NCBI RefSeq assembly: GCF_019510245.1
Contig: NZ_JAEKKT010000131.1
Location: forward strand, 17,932 to 81,931
DNA from: Streptomyces sp.
GTDB taxonomy: Bacteria > Actinomycetota > Actinomycetes > Streptomycetales > Streptomycetaceae
Direction of reading: 5' to 3'
DNA: 64,000 nucleotides
The position numbers and the translations under genes are program-made. Below the pieces are notes generated by a model. It was not told the DNA's origin. It saw only the letters and a list, made by a program, of their open reading frames with translations, and did not search any database. Below are positions 34,129 through 46,683 of the stretch, piece after piece; positions within the stretch are counted from its first letter, which is position 1; each line of letters starts with the position of its first letter.

Positions 34129-35148
34129 GTGGACGACGACAGGCCCGATGTGCTGCTGACCGGGCTCCTCTTCTACGACCTCGTCCTCACCGGGCTGGGA
34201 AAGCCGCCGACACCGGGTGAGGAGATCTGGACGGGCGGCATGGGCTGCGGCCCCGGCGGCATCGCGAACCTCGCGGTGGCCGCGGCCCGCTTCGGCCTGC
34301 GCACCTCGCTGGCCACGGTCTTCGGGGACGACTTCTACGGCGAGTACTGCCGGGACGTCCTGTGCGACCAGGAGGACATCGACCTCTCGCTCTCCCGCAC
34401 CGCGGACGACTGGCCCACCCCCGTCACCGTCTCGCTCGCCACCGGTCACGACCGGGCCCTCGTCACCCACGGCCAGGAACCCCCGTACTCGCAGGACACA
34501 CTGATGGGCGACCCGCCCGAGGCGCGCACCGCGCTCGTGCACATCGAGGCCGAGCCGCGCGAGTGGATCGCCAAGGCCGCGGCGAACGGCACCCACGTCT
34601 ACGCCGACGTCGGCTGGGACCCCACCCAGGAGTGGTCCCGCGACCTCCTCGACCAGCTCGCCCTGTGCCACGCCTTCCTCCCCAACGAGACCGAGGCGAT
34701 GGCGTACACCCGCACCGACAGCGCGGTCGCGGCCCTCGGCACGCTCGCGGAGCTGGTGCCGGTGGCGGTCGTCACCCGGGGCGGGGACGGCGCGGTGGCC
34801 GTCGACCAGACCACCGGCGAGTACGCCGAGGTCCCGGCCCTCCCCGTGGAGGTCCTGGACGCCACCGGCGCCGGGGACGTGTTCGGCGCGAGCTTCGTCA
34901 CGGCCTCCCTCGGCGGCTGGCCGCTGACCGAGCGGCTGCGGTTCGCGGTCCTCGCGGCCGGGCTCTCCGTCCGGCACCACGGCGGCGCCCTCGCGGCCCC
35001 CGGCTGGTACGGCGTCGACCGCTGGTGGCGCTCGCTGACCGATCCCGAACTGAAGAAGGCCTACGGCTTCCTCGCCGACCGCCTGCCGGCGGACGTGGGC
35101 CCCCCGGTGCACCACGCGCCCGTCACCCCGCCCGCCCGGCCGCACTGA
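34129..35148 (+). CDS. PfkB-family carbohydrate kinase
   Basis: A 339-aa ribokinase-fold enzyme. Motif 1 is GGMGCGPGGIANLAVAAARFG and motif 2 is LDATGAGDVFGASF with the catalytic Asp and anion hole. It phosphorylates a sugar or nucleoside with ATP; candidates are fructose, tagatose, a 1-phosphate sugar or a nucleoside. GTG 34129 is the start. In the 101-bp divergent region TCGAAAA and TTTTGA form an imperfect inverted repeat (about 34093-34112), a possible DeoR operator. It heads the plus-strand operon. Confidence 0.87.
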   Translation: MDDDRPDVLLTGLLFYDLVLTGLGKPPTPGEEIWTGGMGCGPGGIANLAVAAARFGLRTSLATVFGDDFYGEYCRDVLCDQEDIDLSLSRTADDWPTPVTVSLATGHDRALVTHGQEPPYSQDTLMGDPPEARTALVHIEAEPREWIAKAAANGTHVYADVGWDPTQEWSRDLLDQLALCHAFLPNETEAMAYTRTDSAVAALGTLAELVPVAVVTRGGDGAVAVDQTTGEYAEVPALPVEVLDATGAGDVFGASFVTASLGGWPLTERLRFAVLAAGLSVRHHGGALAAPGWYGVDRWWRSLTDPELKKAYGFLADRLPADVGPPVHHAPVTPPARPH

Positions 35149-35253
35149 CCCCCACCGGTTCACGGCCGCCCCCGGACCCCACCGCTTCACAGCCCCACAG
35201 CCCCACAGCTCAACGCCCCTCAGTACCACGAACAGGAACAACAGGAGTGACCC

Positions 35254-36534
35254 GTGGACCTTTCACGTAGAGGCTTCCTCCAGGCCGCCGCACTCACCGC
35301 GGCCGCGTCCGGACTGACCGTCGCCTGCGGCAGCGGCTCGGGATCGGGCGGTACCAAGAACGGCAAGAACCTCACCCTGTGGTACTGGGGCGGTGCGCTC
35401 AGCGACAAGGTGGTCGCGGAGGCGAAGACCCACTTCAGCGGTTCGGTGAAGCTGACCGCCTCCTCCATCGGCGGCGACTTCAAGCAGAAGCTCACCACCA
35501 CCCTCGCCGCGGGCGGCTCCTCCGTGCCCGACATCACCGGCATCAAGGGCGAGGACATGGCGTCCTTCCTGCCCAACGCCGACCGCTTCCTCGACCTGAA
35601 CGACCTCGGCTTCGAGAAGGTCTCGTCCCAGTACCTGGACTGGAAGACCAAGCTCGCCCAGACCAAGGACGGCAAGCAGATCGGCTTCCCGATCGACATC
35701 GGCCCCACCGCGCTCTTCTACCGCGAGGACCTGTTCGCCAAGGCCGGCGTGGCCACCGACCCCGCCAAGGTCGCCGACCTGGTCAAGACCTGGGACGACT
35801 ACTTCACGCTCGGCACCGAACTGCAGAAGAAGAACCCCGGCACCTTCCTGGTCAACAACATCAGCTCCGTCTTCAACATCGCGGTCGGCCAGGGCACCCA
35901 GCGGTTCATCGACAAGAACAACCACTTCATCGGTGACCAGGACCACATCCGCAGCGCGTGGACGACGGCGATCCGCCCCTACACCCTGGGCATCGACGCC
36001 AAGATCAACGACAACTCCTGGAACGCGGCCGTCGGCAAGAGCCTCCTCACCGAACTGGGCGCGGCCTGGCACGCGCTGGACATCGAGCAGGCGGCGCCCC
36101 AGACCAAGGGCAAGTGGCGGGTCTGCGCAAACCCCGTCGGACCGTCCAACCAGGGCGGCTCCTACCTGGCGCTGCCCCGGCAGTGCCGGAACCCCGAGGA
36201 AGCTTTCAAGATCATCAGCTGGATCCTCAGCCCCACCAACGACGCCCGCGGCTTCACCGACGCGGCCATCTTCCCCGCCGCCCCGGCCGCGTACGCCATG
36301 CCGGCCATGACCGGCCCCGACGCCTTCTTCGGCGGCCAGAAGATCATCGAGGTCTTCGGACCGGCCGCCAAGGCCATACCGGACAGCTACGAGGCACCGG
36401 CCGACGCGGCCGTCATGGCCCCGTACATGACGGAACTGACCAACATCGAGGCCAAGGGCAAGAAGCCCGACGACGCCTGGAACGACGCGGTCAGCCAGGC
36501 CAAGCAGATCGCCCGGCGTCAGGGGGTGAACTGA
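35254..36534 (+). CDS. Sugar-binding lipoprotein (Tat-type), CUT1 importer
   Basis: A 426-aa extracellular solute-binding protein with twin-arginine leader LSRRGFLQAAA and lipobox LTVAC (Cys at about residue 25), so exported folded by Tat and lipidated. The body has the family-1 pattern FPIDIGPTALFYREDLFAKA. GTG 35254 has a CAGGAG RBS. It is followed by two permease genes; no ATPase is present. Confidence 0.9.
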   Translation: MDLSRRGFLQAAALTAAASGLTVACGSGSGSGGTKNGKNLTLWYWGGALSDKVVAEAKTHFSGSVKLTASSIGGDFKQKLTTTLAAGGSSVPDITGIKGEDMASFLPNADRFLDLNDLGFEKVSSQYLDWKTKLAQTKDGKQIGFPIDIGPTALFYREDLFAKAGVATDPAKVADLVKTWDDYFTLGTELQKKNPGTFLVNNISSVFNIAVGQGTQRFIDKNNHFIGDQDHIRSAWTTAIRPYTLGIDAKINDNSWNAAVGKSLLTELGAAWHALDIEQAAPQTKGKWRVCANPVGPSNQGGSYLALPRQCRNPEEAFKIISWILSPTNDARGFTDAAIFPAAPAAYAMPAMTGPDAFFGGQKIIEVFGPAAKAIPDSYEAPADAAVMAPYMTELTNIEAKGKKPDDAWNDAVSQAKQIARRQGVN

Positions 36535-36535
36535 G

Positions 36536-37546
36536 GTGACGTCACCTCCGGTCACCGGTCCCGCCGCGGTGCCCGAGCACCGCGGCGGGCCGGGCCCGGC
36601 CCGGTTCCGCCCGCGGCGCGCCACGCCCGCCGGCACCACCACCCGGCCCAGGCGGCGCGGGCCGCTGTCGTACTGGCGGCAGTACCTCGCGATCTCGCCC
36701 TTCTACCTGATCTTCGCCGCGTTCTCCTTCTTCCCGGTCTTCTACTCGCTGTACCTGGCCTTCCAGCGCTGGGACGGGCTCGGCGACATGCAGTTCGTGG
36801 GCCTCCAGCAGTTCAGGTTCCTGTGGTCGGACCCGGTCTTCTGGCTGTCGATCCGCAACACCCTGGTGATCTGGGTGCTGTCCACCGTGCCCACCCTCCT
36901 GGGCGCCCTGGTGCTGGCGACGCTGCTGCACTCGGTGCGCCGATTCAAGGGCTTCTACCGGATCGCCCTCTACGTGCCGAACGTCACCTCGATCGTGGCG
37001 GTGGCGATCTTCTTCGGCGCCGTGTTCAGCAACAACTTCGGTCTGGTCAACGCGATCCTGGGCACGGTCGGCATCTCGCCCGTGCCCTGGCTGAGCAACC
37101 CGTGGCTGATCAAGGTGGTCATCGCGCTGCTGATGACCTGGATGTGGACCGGCTACAACATGATCATCTACCTGGCCGGTCTCCAGGCGATCCCGGCCTC
37201 GATCTACGAGGCGGCGAAGGTCGACGGCGCCGGCCCGGTCCGCACGTTCTTCCAGATCACCGTCCCGATCATGCGGCCGATCATCCTGTTCACCGTCATC
37301 ATCTCGACGATCAACGGTCTGCAGAGCTTCAGCGAACCCCAGGTCCTGTTCGCCAGCAACGCCGCCAACGCGAACCTCGGCGGCCCGGGACAGGCCGGTC
37401 TGACCACGCTGCTGTACTTCTACCAGTCGGCCTTCCTCAACAACGACTACGGCTACGGCGCGGCCATCGTGTGGGCCTTCTTCCTGCTGATCATCGTCCT
37501 CGTCGCCGTCAACTGGCGCATCACCCAACGAGGGAGGAAGCCGTGA
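36536..37546 (+). CDS. Sugar ABC transporter permease, MalF type
   Basis: A 336-aa CUT1 permease. About 45 basic/Pro-rich residues precede the first of six predicted helices; EAA loop EAAKVDGAGPVRTFFQITVP. GTG 36536 starts one base after the binding-protein stop. Its own stop overlaps the next permease by 4 nt. Confidence 0.9.
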   Translation: MTSPPVTGPAAVPEHRGGPGPARFRPRRATPAGTTTRPRRRGPLSYWRQYLAISPFYLIFAAFSFFPVFYSLYLAFQRWDGLGDMQFVGLQQFRFLWSDPVFWLSIRNTLVIWVLSTVPTLLGALVLATLLHSVRRFKGFYRIALYVPNVTSIVAVAIFFGAVFSNNFGLVNAILGTVGISPVPWLSNPWLIKVVIALLMTWMWTGYNMIIYLAGLQAIPASIYEAAKVDGAGPVRTFFQITVPIMRPIILFTVIISTINGLQSFSEPQVLFASNAANANLGGPGQAGLTTLLYFYQSAFLNNDYGYGAAIVWAFFLLIIVLVAVNWRITQRGRKP

Positions 37547-38424
37547 CCACAGCCGACCCGACAGCCGACCCGACGCGGCCGGCCCCGCGCGCGAGGCGGC
37601 TGCGCCGCCCCAAGGGCCTGACCGCGCACATCATCCTCATGGCGGCCGTCCTGCTCTCGGTCTTCCCGTTCCTGTGGACGATCGTCATGGCGACCAACAC
37701 CACCCAGGACATCTACAAGAGCCCGCCGAAGTTCACCTTCGGCTCGCACCTGCTGGAGAACATCCGGCACGTGCTGAACACCATCGACTTCTTCGGGTCG
37801 ATGCTCAACACGGTCATCGTCGCGACCGTCACCACCGTCCTGGTGCTCTTCATCGACTCGCTGGCGGCCTTCACCTTCGCGAAGTTCGACTTCCCCGGCC
37901 GCAAGGTGCTCTTCGGCACACTGCTGCTGTTCATGATGCTGCCGCTGCAGCTGGCGATCCTGCCGCAGTTCATCCTCATGTCGAACATCGGCTGGGTCGG
38001 CATGCTCAAGGCGCTGGTCCCGCCCGCCCTGGCCAACGCCTTCGGCATCTTCTGGCTGCGCCAGTACATCGAGAACGGCGTGCCCGACGAACTCCTCGAC
38101 GCCGCGCGCATCGACGGCGCCGGATTCTTCCGGCAGTACTGGAACATCGCGCTGCCGATGATCAGGCCCGCGCTGTCCTTCCTCGCCATCTACGCCTTCG
38201 TCGGCGCCTGGAACGACTACGTCTGGCCGCTCGTCGTGCTCACCAACCCCGACCACGTGACCCTCCAGGTGGAGCTGGCCCAGCTCAACGTCGGCCACAC
38301 CACCGACTACAGCATGGTCATGGCCGGGGTGCTGATGGCCTCCCTGCCGCTGGTGCTGGTGTTCGCCATATTCGCCCGCGGTTTCATCGCCGGCGCCACC
38401 GAAGGCGCCGTGCAGGGCACCTGA
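37543..38424 (+). CDS. Sugar ABC transporter permease, MalG type
   Basis: A 293-aa CUT1 permease; GTG 37543 overlaps the upstream stop (GTGA) and has a GGGAGG RBS. EAA loop DAARIDGAGFFRQYWNIALP. With the two preceding genes it forms the importer of the glycan island; ATP is probably supplied by a shared MsiK-type ATPase encoded elsewhere. Confidence 0.9.
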   Translation: MTTADPTADPTRPAPRARRLRRPKGLTAHIILMAAVLLSVFPFLWTIVMATNTTQDIYKSPPKFTFGSHLLENIRHVLNTIDFFGSMLNTVIVATVTTVLVLFIDSLAAFTFAKFDFPGRKVLFGTLLLFMMLPLQLAILPQFILMSNIGWVGMLKALVPPALANAFGIFWLRQYIENGVPDELLDAARIDGAGFFRQYWNIALPMIRPALSFLAIYAFVGAWNDYVWPLVVLTNPDHVTLQVELAQLNVGHTTDYSMVMAGVLMASLPLVLVFAIFARGFIAGATEGAVQGT

Positions 38425-38479
38425 CCCGCGCGGGCCGGCCCGGCCCGCGCGGTACGCGCGAGACAGAGGGAGGGATCCG

Positions 38480-39489
38480 GTGACGGACGCCGACGCCGAG
38501 CGGACGCCAGGAGCAGAGGGTAAGGGGCCCTCGGCCCGCCTGCCGTTCGCCCGGCGCCGTGCCGTGTCCGCCGGGCCGGACGGCGCCCGGCGCGCGAGAG
38601 TGCTCGTGGTGGGCATGGACGGGCTGCGCCACGACCGGCTGGCCCTCTCCCCGGCACACGCACCCGTCCTGCACGCCCTGATGGCCGCCGGCGCCCACGG
38701 CACCAGCCTGCTGCCCTACGGCGAGGCGGACGGCCAGGCCGCGGACGGGCCGGCCACCAGCATGGCCTACACCGACTCCGGCCCCGGCTGGTCGAGCGTG
38801 CTGACCGGGGTGTGGCCGGACCGTCACGGCGTGACCGGCAACGACTTCCACGGCGCCGACTACGGCCGCCACCCCGACTTCCTCACCCGCGCGGCCGCCG
38901 CCCGCCCCGGCCTGCGCACCGCCGCCGTGGTCTCCTGGCCGGAGCTGGTCCACCGCGGCACCCTCGGCCCCGCCATCGGCTGCCGCATCCACTACGACGG
39001 CGAGCGCGACGGCTACCTCGCCGCGGACGACCTCGTCGCACGCACCGCCGTCCGCCGGCTCGCCGAGCACGACCCGGACCTGCTGTTCGTGTACTTCGGC
39101 GGCACCGACGAGGCCGGCCACGCCACCGGCCCGCTCTCCCCCGCCCACGACGCCGCCCTGCTCGCCCAGGACACCCACCTCGGACGCCTGCTGGCGGCGA
39201 TCGACGCCCGGCGCCGCGGCGAGCGGTGGACCGTAGTGGTCACCACCGACCACGGTCACCTCGACACCGGCGGCCACGGCGGCGACACGCGTGCCGAACG
39301 TGAGGTCTTCGTGATCCTCGCCGAGCCCGGCGCGCCCGGCGGCACCCTGCTCGACACCCCCCGCCTCATCGACATCGCCCCCACCGTCCTGGACCGGCTC
39401 GGCATCCCCGTCGACCCCGCCTGGGGCTGGGAAGGACGCGTCCTGCCCAGGCCCGCCACGTCACCCACATCACCCACGTCACCAGAGAA

Positions 39490-39493
<4 letters not shown>
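38480..39493 (+). CDS. Alkaline-phosphatase-superfamily phosphodiesterase/phosphatase
   Basis: A 337-aa protein with the nucleotide pyrophosphatase/phosphodiesterase-like pattern: VVGMDGLRHDR (metal Asp), SGPGWSSVLTGVWPDRHGV (nucleophile region), GGTDEAGHATG and TTDHGHLDTGGHGG (metal Asp/His). No signal peptide; the N-terminal 40 residues are polar. It is translationally coupled to the GH2 gene (GTGA overlap), so it should act on the imported glycan, perhaps removing a phosphate or phosphodiester substituent. Exact substrate unknown. Confidence 0.8.
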
Positions 39494-42462
<2,969 letters not shown>

Positions 42463-42539
42463 GACCCGTCCGCCGAGATCCGCCTTCCGAGATCCCCCCA
42501 CGCCCTTCGCCGTCACTTCTGCTTACCCACGGAGCACAC

Positions 42540-44366
42540 GTGTGTACTTCGCATGACCACCCTCAGGGCGAGGCCGCGCAGGCCGGAGCCGGACGCCGCA
42601 GTTTCCTCCGCGCGACCGCGCTGCTCGGCGCCGCCGCCACCGCCGGGGTGGCGCTGCCCACCGCCGCCGAGGCGTCCTCCGGCCGGCGGCCCGACCCGGA
42701 GAGCCGACGCTTCACCCTCGCGGTGATGCCCGACACCCAGTACCTCTTCGACGGACCGAGCATCAACCCGGCGCCCATCGAGGCGTCGCTGCGCTACCTC
42801 CTCGAACACGGCGGCGAGTCCGACGAGAACATCGTCTTCCTGTCCCACCTCGGCGATCTCACCCAGAACGGGGCGGCTGAGGAGTTCGCCGCGATCAGCA
42901 AGGCGTTCGGGATCCTCGACCGGCGCGGGGTCGGCTACAGCGTGCTGGCCGGCAACCACGACATCAGGTCGTCCACGGACGACCAGCGCGGTGCCACGCC
43001 GTACCTGGACGCCTTCGGCCCGCAGCGCTTCGAGGACAAGCCGACGTTCGGCGGGGCCTCCGCGGACGGTTACAACACCTACCACCTGTTCCGGGCGGCC
43101 GGGCGCGAGTGGCTCGTGCTGGCGCTGGACTGGCGGCTGTCGGCCAAGGGGTACGCCTGGGCGAAGGACGTCATCGCCGCGCACCCGAAGGCGCCCGTCA
43201 TCCTCACCACCCACGAACTGGTCGTGGACGACGACGAGTTGTCGTCGTACGGGCAGCAGCTGTGGGACCGGCTGGTCGACGAGCACGACCAGATCTTCCT
43301 CACCCTCAACGGCCACTACTGGCCGGCCCGCCGGGCCACCCGCAAGAACGCGGCCGGCAACGACGTGCACCTGCACCTGACGAACTACCAGAACCGGTAC
43401 TTCGGCGGTGCGGCGATGATCCGCCTCTACCACTTCGACCTGGACCGCGACGTCATCGACGTGGAGACGGTCTCGCCGTGGATCCTCGGCCGGGCCAAGA
43501 AGGACCTGAACGAGCTGGAGCGGCAGGAGATGGAGCTGAGCGGCGACGCGGACCGCTTCTCCGTCGACATCGACTTCGCGGCACGCTTCGAGGGCTTCGA
43601 CCCGGTGCCGGTCCGCCCGGCGCGGCCTGCCTCGCAGCTGCTGGTCCGGGGCACGGCCGCCTACTGGCGGTTCGACTCGGCGGTCTCCGGCACGGTCCGT
43701 GACCTGTCCGGCAACGGCAACGACCTCACCGTGGTCTCGGTGGGCGGCGGCACGCTCGGCTGGTCGGCGGACCACCACCCGGACCAGCCGGGCCACGGCA
43801 GCCTGGAGTTCACCGGGTACAAGTCGCCGCTGAAGGGCGCCTACCTCCAGACGGTCGGTGGCGCGCCGCTCAACTCGGCGACGTTCAAGGACGGTTACAC
43901 CATCGAGGCGTTCTTCCGGCTGCCCGCCGACTGGGACCCCGACCACAACGCGTGGGCCGGTGTCGTCAGCCGCCGGGGCACCGGCGGAGCCGCCGGCAAG
44001 ACCGCCGACGACCCGGACGAGCCGCTGGCCACGCTGTCGCTGTCCAACGACCGCGAACCGCAGTGGGCGATGCGCCCGCTCAACCAGGAGGGCATCGCCA
44101 CCAACTGGGGCCAGGAGACGCCCCTGAAGACCTGGACCCATCTCGCCGTCGTCAACGACGGCAGGCACACGACCCTGTATGTCGACGGCTGCCCGGTGGT
44201 GCGCAACCCGAAGGCCTCCGCGACGGGCATCACCTCGGTCGGCGAGCCCTGGCTGCTCGGCGGCTACACCTACGCCGACAAGATCGACCAGATCCTCCAC
44301 GGCCGCCTCGGCGACGTCCGGATCGTCTCGCGGGCACTGCCCGTCTCCTCCTTCATGACCCACTGA
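42540..44366 (+). CDS. Tat-secreted metallophosphoesterase with C-terminal LamG domain
   Basis: A 608-aa protein. The twin-arginine leader GRRSFLRATALLG ends near AEA-SS (residue about 44). A calcineurin-type domain (about 55-350) has MPDTQYL, HLGDLTQNG, GNHDIRSS, TTHELV and NGHYWPARR. A LamG/concanavalin-type domain (about 375-605, YWRFDSAVSGTVRDLSGNGN) probably binds glycan. The role is likely extracellular phosphoester removal from a polysaccharide or wall polymer. GTG 42540 has GGAG 6 nt upstream. It lies 77 nt after GH2 in the same direction. Confidence 0.85.
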   Translation: MCTSHDHPQGEAAQAGAGRRSFLRATALLGAAATAGVALPTAAEASSGRRPDPESRRFTLAVMPDTQYLFDGPSINPAPIEASLRYLLEHGGESDENIVFLSHLGDLTQNGAAEEFAAISKAFGILDRRGVGYSVLAGNHDIRSSTDDQRGATPYLDAFGPQRFEDKPTFGGASADGYNTYHLFRAAGREWLVLALDWRLSAKGYAWAKDVIAAHPKAPVILTTHELVVDDDELSSYGQQLWDRLVDEHDQIFLTLNGHYWPARRATRKNAAGNDVHLHLTNYQNRYFGGAAMIRLYHFDLDRDVIDVETVSPWILGRAKKDLNELERQEMELSGDADRFSVDIDFAARFEGFDPVPVRPARPASQLLVRGTAAYWRFDSAVSGTVRDLSGNGNDLTVVSVGGGTLGWSADHHPDQPGHGSLEFTGYKSPLKGAYLQTVGGAPLNSATFKDGYTIEAFFRLPADWDPDHNAWAGVVSRRGTGGAAGKTADDPDEPLATLSLSNDREPQWAMRPLNQEGIATNWGQETPLKTWTHLAVVNDGRHTTLYVDGCPVVRNPKASATGITSVGEPWLLGGYTYADKIDQILHGRLGDVRIVSRALPVSSFMTH

Positions 44367-44389
44367 CCCCCGTTACGAGGATCATCTTC

Positions 44390-46057
44390 ATGACCGAGCA
44401 GCAGCTGCCCGCCTGGGCCGACCCTGCCGTCTCCCCCGCCGACCTCGACGCCCAGGGCATGTCCAGGCGCGGACTCCTGCGCCGCACGGGGCTGTTCGGC
44501 GCCGCGTTCGCGCTCGGGTCGGCGGCGACCCCGGCGTTCGCGGCGTCCGGCCGGGGCCTGGGCGGGGAGGACCCCCGTCTCGCCTACCTGGTCGGCGACC
44601 ACCACGTGCACTCCGTGTACAGCCACGACGCCAAGTACACGTTCTCCCAGCAGGCCCGGGCCGCCGCGACGTACGGCCTGGACTGGATGGTGTTCAACGA
44701 GCACTCCAACTTCGGGCACGCCTACTACGGCGCGAAGCTGGAGCACGCGGAGATCCTCAAGGCGCGTGCCGAGAACCCGCGCCAGCTGATCTTCCAGGGC
44801 CTGGAGTGGTACATCCCGGCCGCCGAGCACTGCACGGTGTTCGCCGCGCCAGGACCGCACGAGACCGACCTGCTCACGCAGTTCGAGCTGGCCTACGACG
44901 GCAAGCTCCTGGGCTACACCGAGGGTTCGGCGGGTGCGGCCGACACCGCCCGCAACGAGGCGCACGCAGTCAAGGCCATCCGGTGGCTGGCCGAGCAGCG
45001 CCGCACCGGCTACGTCGACGACGTCCTCGTCCTCGCCAACCACCCGCTGCGGCTCGGCATCGACTCCCCGCACGAGATGCGCAACTGGCGGGACGCGGCC
45101 GCCGAGATCATGATCGGCATGGAGGGCGCTCCCGGCGCCCAGGGTGCCGCGATCCCCGGCTGGGGCAGCGGGACGGCGATCCGCGGCGAGTACCAGAACA
45201 GCCCGTCGGCACAGTCCTGGGCGGGCTTCCCGACGGGCGCGTACGTGACGTACGGCGGCTTCGACTGGGCGACGGCGACGGTCGGCGGCCTGTGGGACGC
45301 GATGCTCTCCGAGGGCAGGCTCTTCACGATCACCACCAACTCCGACAACCACCGCACGGTCTTCGACACCTGGAAGAACGGCGACTGGCTGCCGGGGCAG
45401 AACTTCGACAACACCGGCAGGCTGCCCGACCCGGTGAACACCGACACCACGCAGCCCGGCAGCGACTTCTGGCCCGGCGAGTTCAGCCGGACCCACGTCG
45501 GCGTCACCCGGTACGGCTACCGTGCGGTGATGGCGGGCCTGCGCGCCGGCCGGGTCTGGCTGGATCACGGGCACCTGCTGGACGGCCTCGACGTCCGGCT
45601 GAAGCGGGACTGCGACCACGGCGCCGGTGTCACGCTGGGTGGCCGGCTGCGCGTCCGCAAGGGCGAGCGGATCACCCTGAACGTGACGGTGACGAGCGCG
45701 TCCCGGGTGAACCCGCACGGCATCCTGCCCCAGTTGGCGCACGTGGACGTCGTCCGGGGCGCGGTACGCGGCCCGGTCGCCGACCGCGACAGCTGGCAGG
45801 CCCCGGACACCAGGGTCGTGCAGTCGAAGGACGTGTCGGGCCGCAAGGGCACCTACACCCTGCGCATCCCGGTCACCGCGGGCGACGAGTCGTTCTACGT
45901 CCGGCTGCGCGGCAGCGACGGCAAGCGCAACGGAACGGGCTACCTGGGCGCTGCGATCGACCCGCACGGCCCGGTCCCGCACGCGCCGGGCGACGGCGAC
46001 CCATGGGCGGACACGTGGTTCTACTCGAATCCGATCTTCGTGGACGTGGTGAACTGA
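44390..46057 (+). CDS. Tat-secreted PHP-domain phosphoesterase
   Basis: A 555-aa protein. Twin-arginine leader SRRGLLRRTGLFGAA, cleavage near AFA-AS. The PHP motif GDHHVHSVYSHD and later metal ligands (EHSNFGH, NHPLR, NSDNHRT) are present, so a trinuclear metal site is plausible. Secreted PHP proteins are thought to be phosphoesterases of unknown natural substrate. ATG 44390 has GAGG upstream. It is last in the plus-strand island, 23 nt after the LamG protein, so the two exported phosphoesterases are probably co-transcribed. Confidence 0.82.
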   Translation: MTEQQLPAWADPAVSPADLDAQGMSRRGLLRRTGLFGAAFALGSAATPAFAASGRGLGGEDPRLAYLVGDHHVHSVYSHDAKYTFSQQARAAATYGLDWMVFNEHSNFGHAYYGAKLEHAEILKARAENPRQLIFQGLEWYIPAAEHCTVFAAPGPHETDLLTQFELAYDGKLLGYTEGSAGAADTARNEAHAVKAIRWLAEQRRTGYVDDVLVLANHPLRLGIDSPHEMRNWRDAAAEIMIGMEGAPGAQGAAIPGWGSGTAIRGEYQNSPSAQSWAGFPTGAYVTYGGFDWATATVGGLWDAMLSEGRLFTITTNSDNHRTVFDTWKNGDWLPGQNFDNTGRLPDPVNTDTTQPGSDFWPGEFSRTHVGVTRYGYRAVMAGLRAGRVWLDHGHLLDGLDVRLKRDCDHGAGVTLGGRLRVRKGERITLNVTVTSASRVNPHGILPQLAHVDVVRGAVRGPVADRDSWQAPDTRVVQSKDVSGRKGTYTLRIPVTAGDESFYVRLRGSDGKRNGTGYLGAAIDPHGPVPHAPGDGDPWADTWFYSNPIFVDVVN

Positions 46058-46100
46058 GCCGACCTGAGCTGAGCGCCCCGTTCGGCTGCGGGCCGGCGGG

Positions 46101-46165
46101 GGCTGGTCGCGCAGTTCCTCCCCCAGCCTTCGGCCGGGGGTGCCCCCGGCGCCCCTTACGGGGCT
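46101..46165. repeat. Nested intergenic repeats
   Basis: GGCTGGTCGCGCAGTTCC (46101-46118) and the GCCCC-ttac-GGGGC hairpin (about 46150-46163) are the two halves of the repeat also found intact at 24607. They are split by a second palindromic element, CCCCCAGCC-ttc-GGCCGGGGG (46120-46140), so one small repeat seems inserted in another. Confidence 0.5.
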
Positions 46166-46173
46166 CGTTGTCG

Positions 46174-46209
46174 GCGCCCGCCGTGCCCCCGGGGCGGCAC
46201 GGCGGGCGC
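46174..46209. terminator. Strong bidirectional terminator
   Basis: GCGCCCGCCGTGCC (46174-46187) pairs perfectly over 14 bp with GGCACGGCGGGCGC (46196-46209), loop 8 nt. It separates the convergent PHP and MaoC genes. Confidence 0.8.
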
Positions 46210-46213
46210 AGCC

Positions 46214-46669
46214 CTACGCGTAGAACCGCGAAAGGCTCTGCAGCACAGCCGCGGGCTTGGTCCCGCCCTCGATCTCGATCGTCCCGTCGACGGCGATCTG
46301 CACCCCGCCCGGCACGTCCTCGACCTCCGTCAGACGACCGGCCAGCCGGATCCGGGAGCCGGCCTTCACCGGGGACGGGAAACGCACCTTGTTCAGGCCG
46401 TAGTTGACCTTCGTGGTGACGCCCTGGACGTCCAGGAGCTCGGTGAACAGGGGGATGAACAGCGACAGGGTGAGGTAGCCGTGGGCGATCGGGGCGCCGA
46501 AGGGGCCGGCGGCCGCCCGCTCGGGGTCGACGTGGATCCACTGGTGGTCGCCGGTGGCGTCGGCGAAGGTGTCGATGCGGTCCTGGGTGACCTCGATCCA
46601 GTCGCTGGTGCCGAGGTCGCTGCCCGCGAGCTTCTTCAGTTCGTCGAGTCCGTTGACGGTGACGGTCAT
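46214..46669 (-). CDS. MaoC-type (R)-specific enoyl-CoA hydratase
   Basis: A 151-aa hotdog-fold protein with the hydratase-2 motif FADATGDHQWIHVDPERA followed by GPFGAPIAHGYLTLSL, carrying the catalytic Asp/His pair. It adds water to trans-2-enoyl-CoA. ATG 46669 is the start; the longer frame overlaps the ligase gene. It is last in the operon after acyl-CoA ligase, 14 nt downstream. Confidence 0.9.
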   Translation of the reverse strand: MTVTVNGLDELKKLAGSDLGTSDWIEVTQDRIDTFADATGDHQWIHVDPERAAAGPFGAPIAHGYLTLSLFIPLFTELLDVQGVTTKVNYGLNKVRFPSPVKAGSRIRLAGRLTEVEDVPGGVQIAVDGTIEIEGGTKPAAVLQSLSRFYA

Positions 46670-46683
46670 GGGGCTGTCCTTAC

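Noticed and set aside
36535..36546. Palindrome GGTGACGTCACC around the start of the MalF-type permease
   Set aside because: It includes the start codon and early codons of an operon-internal gene; palindromes of this length are frequent in GC-rich coding sequence.
42513..44363. A 616-residue minus-strand frame opposite the LamG phosphoesterase
   Set aside because: Shadow frame; the plus strand shows Tat leader, metal motifs and LamG fold.
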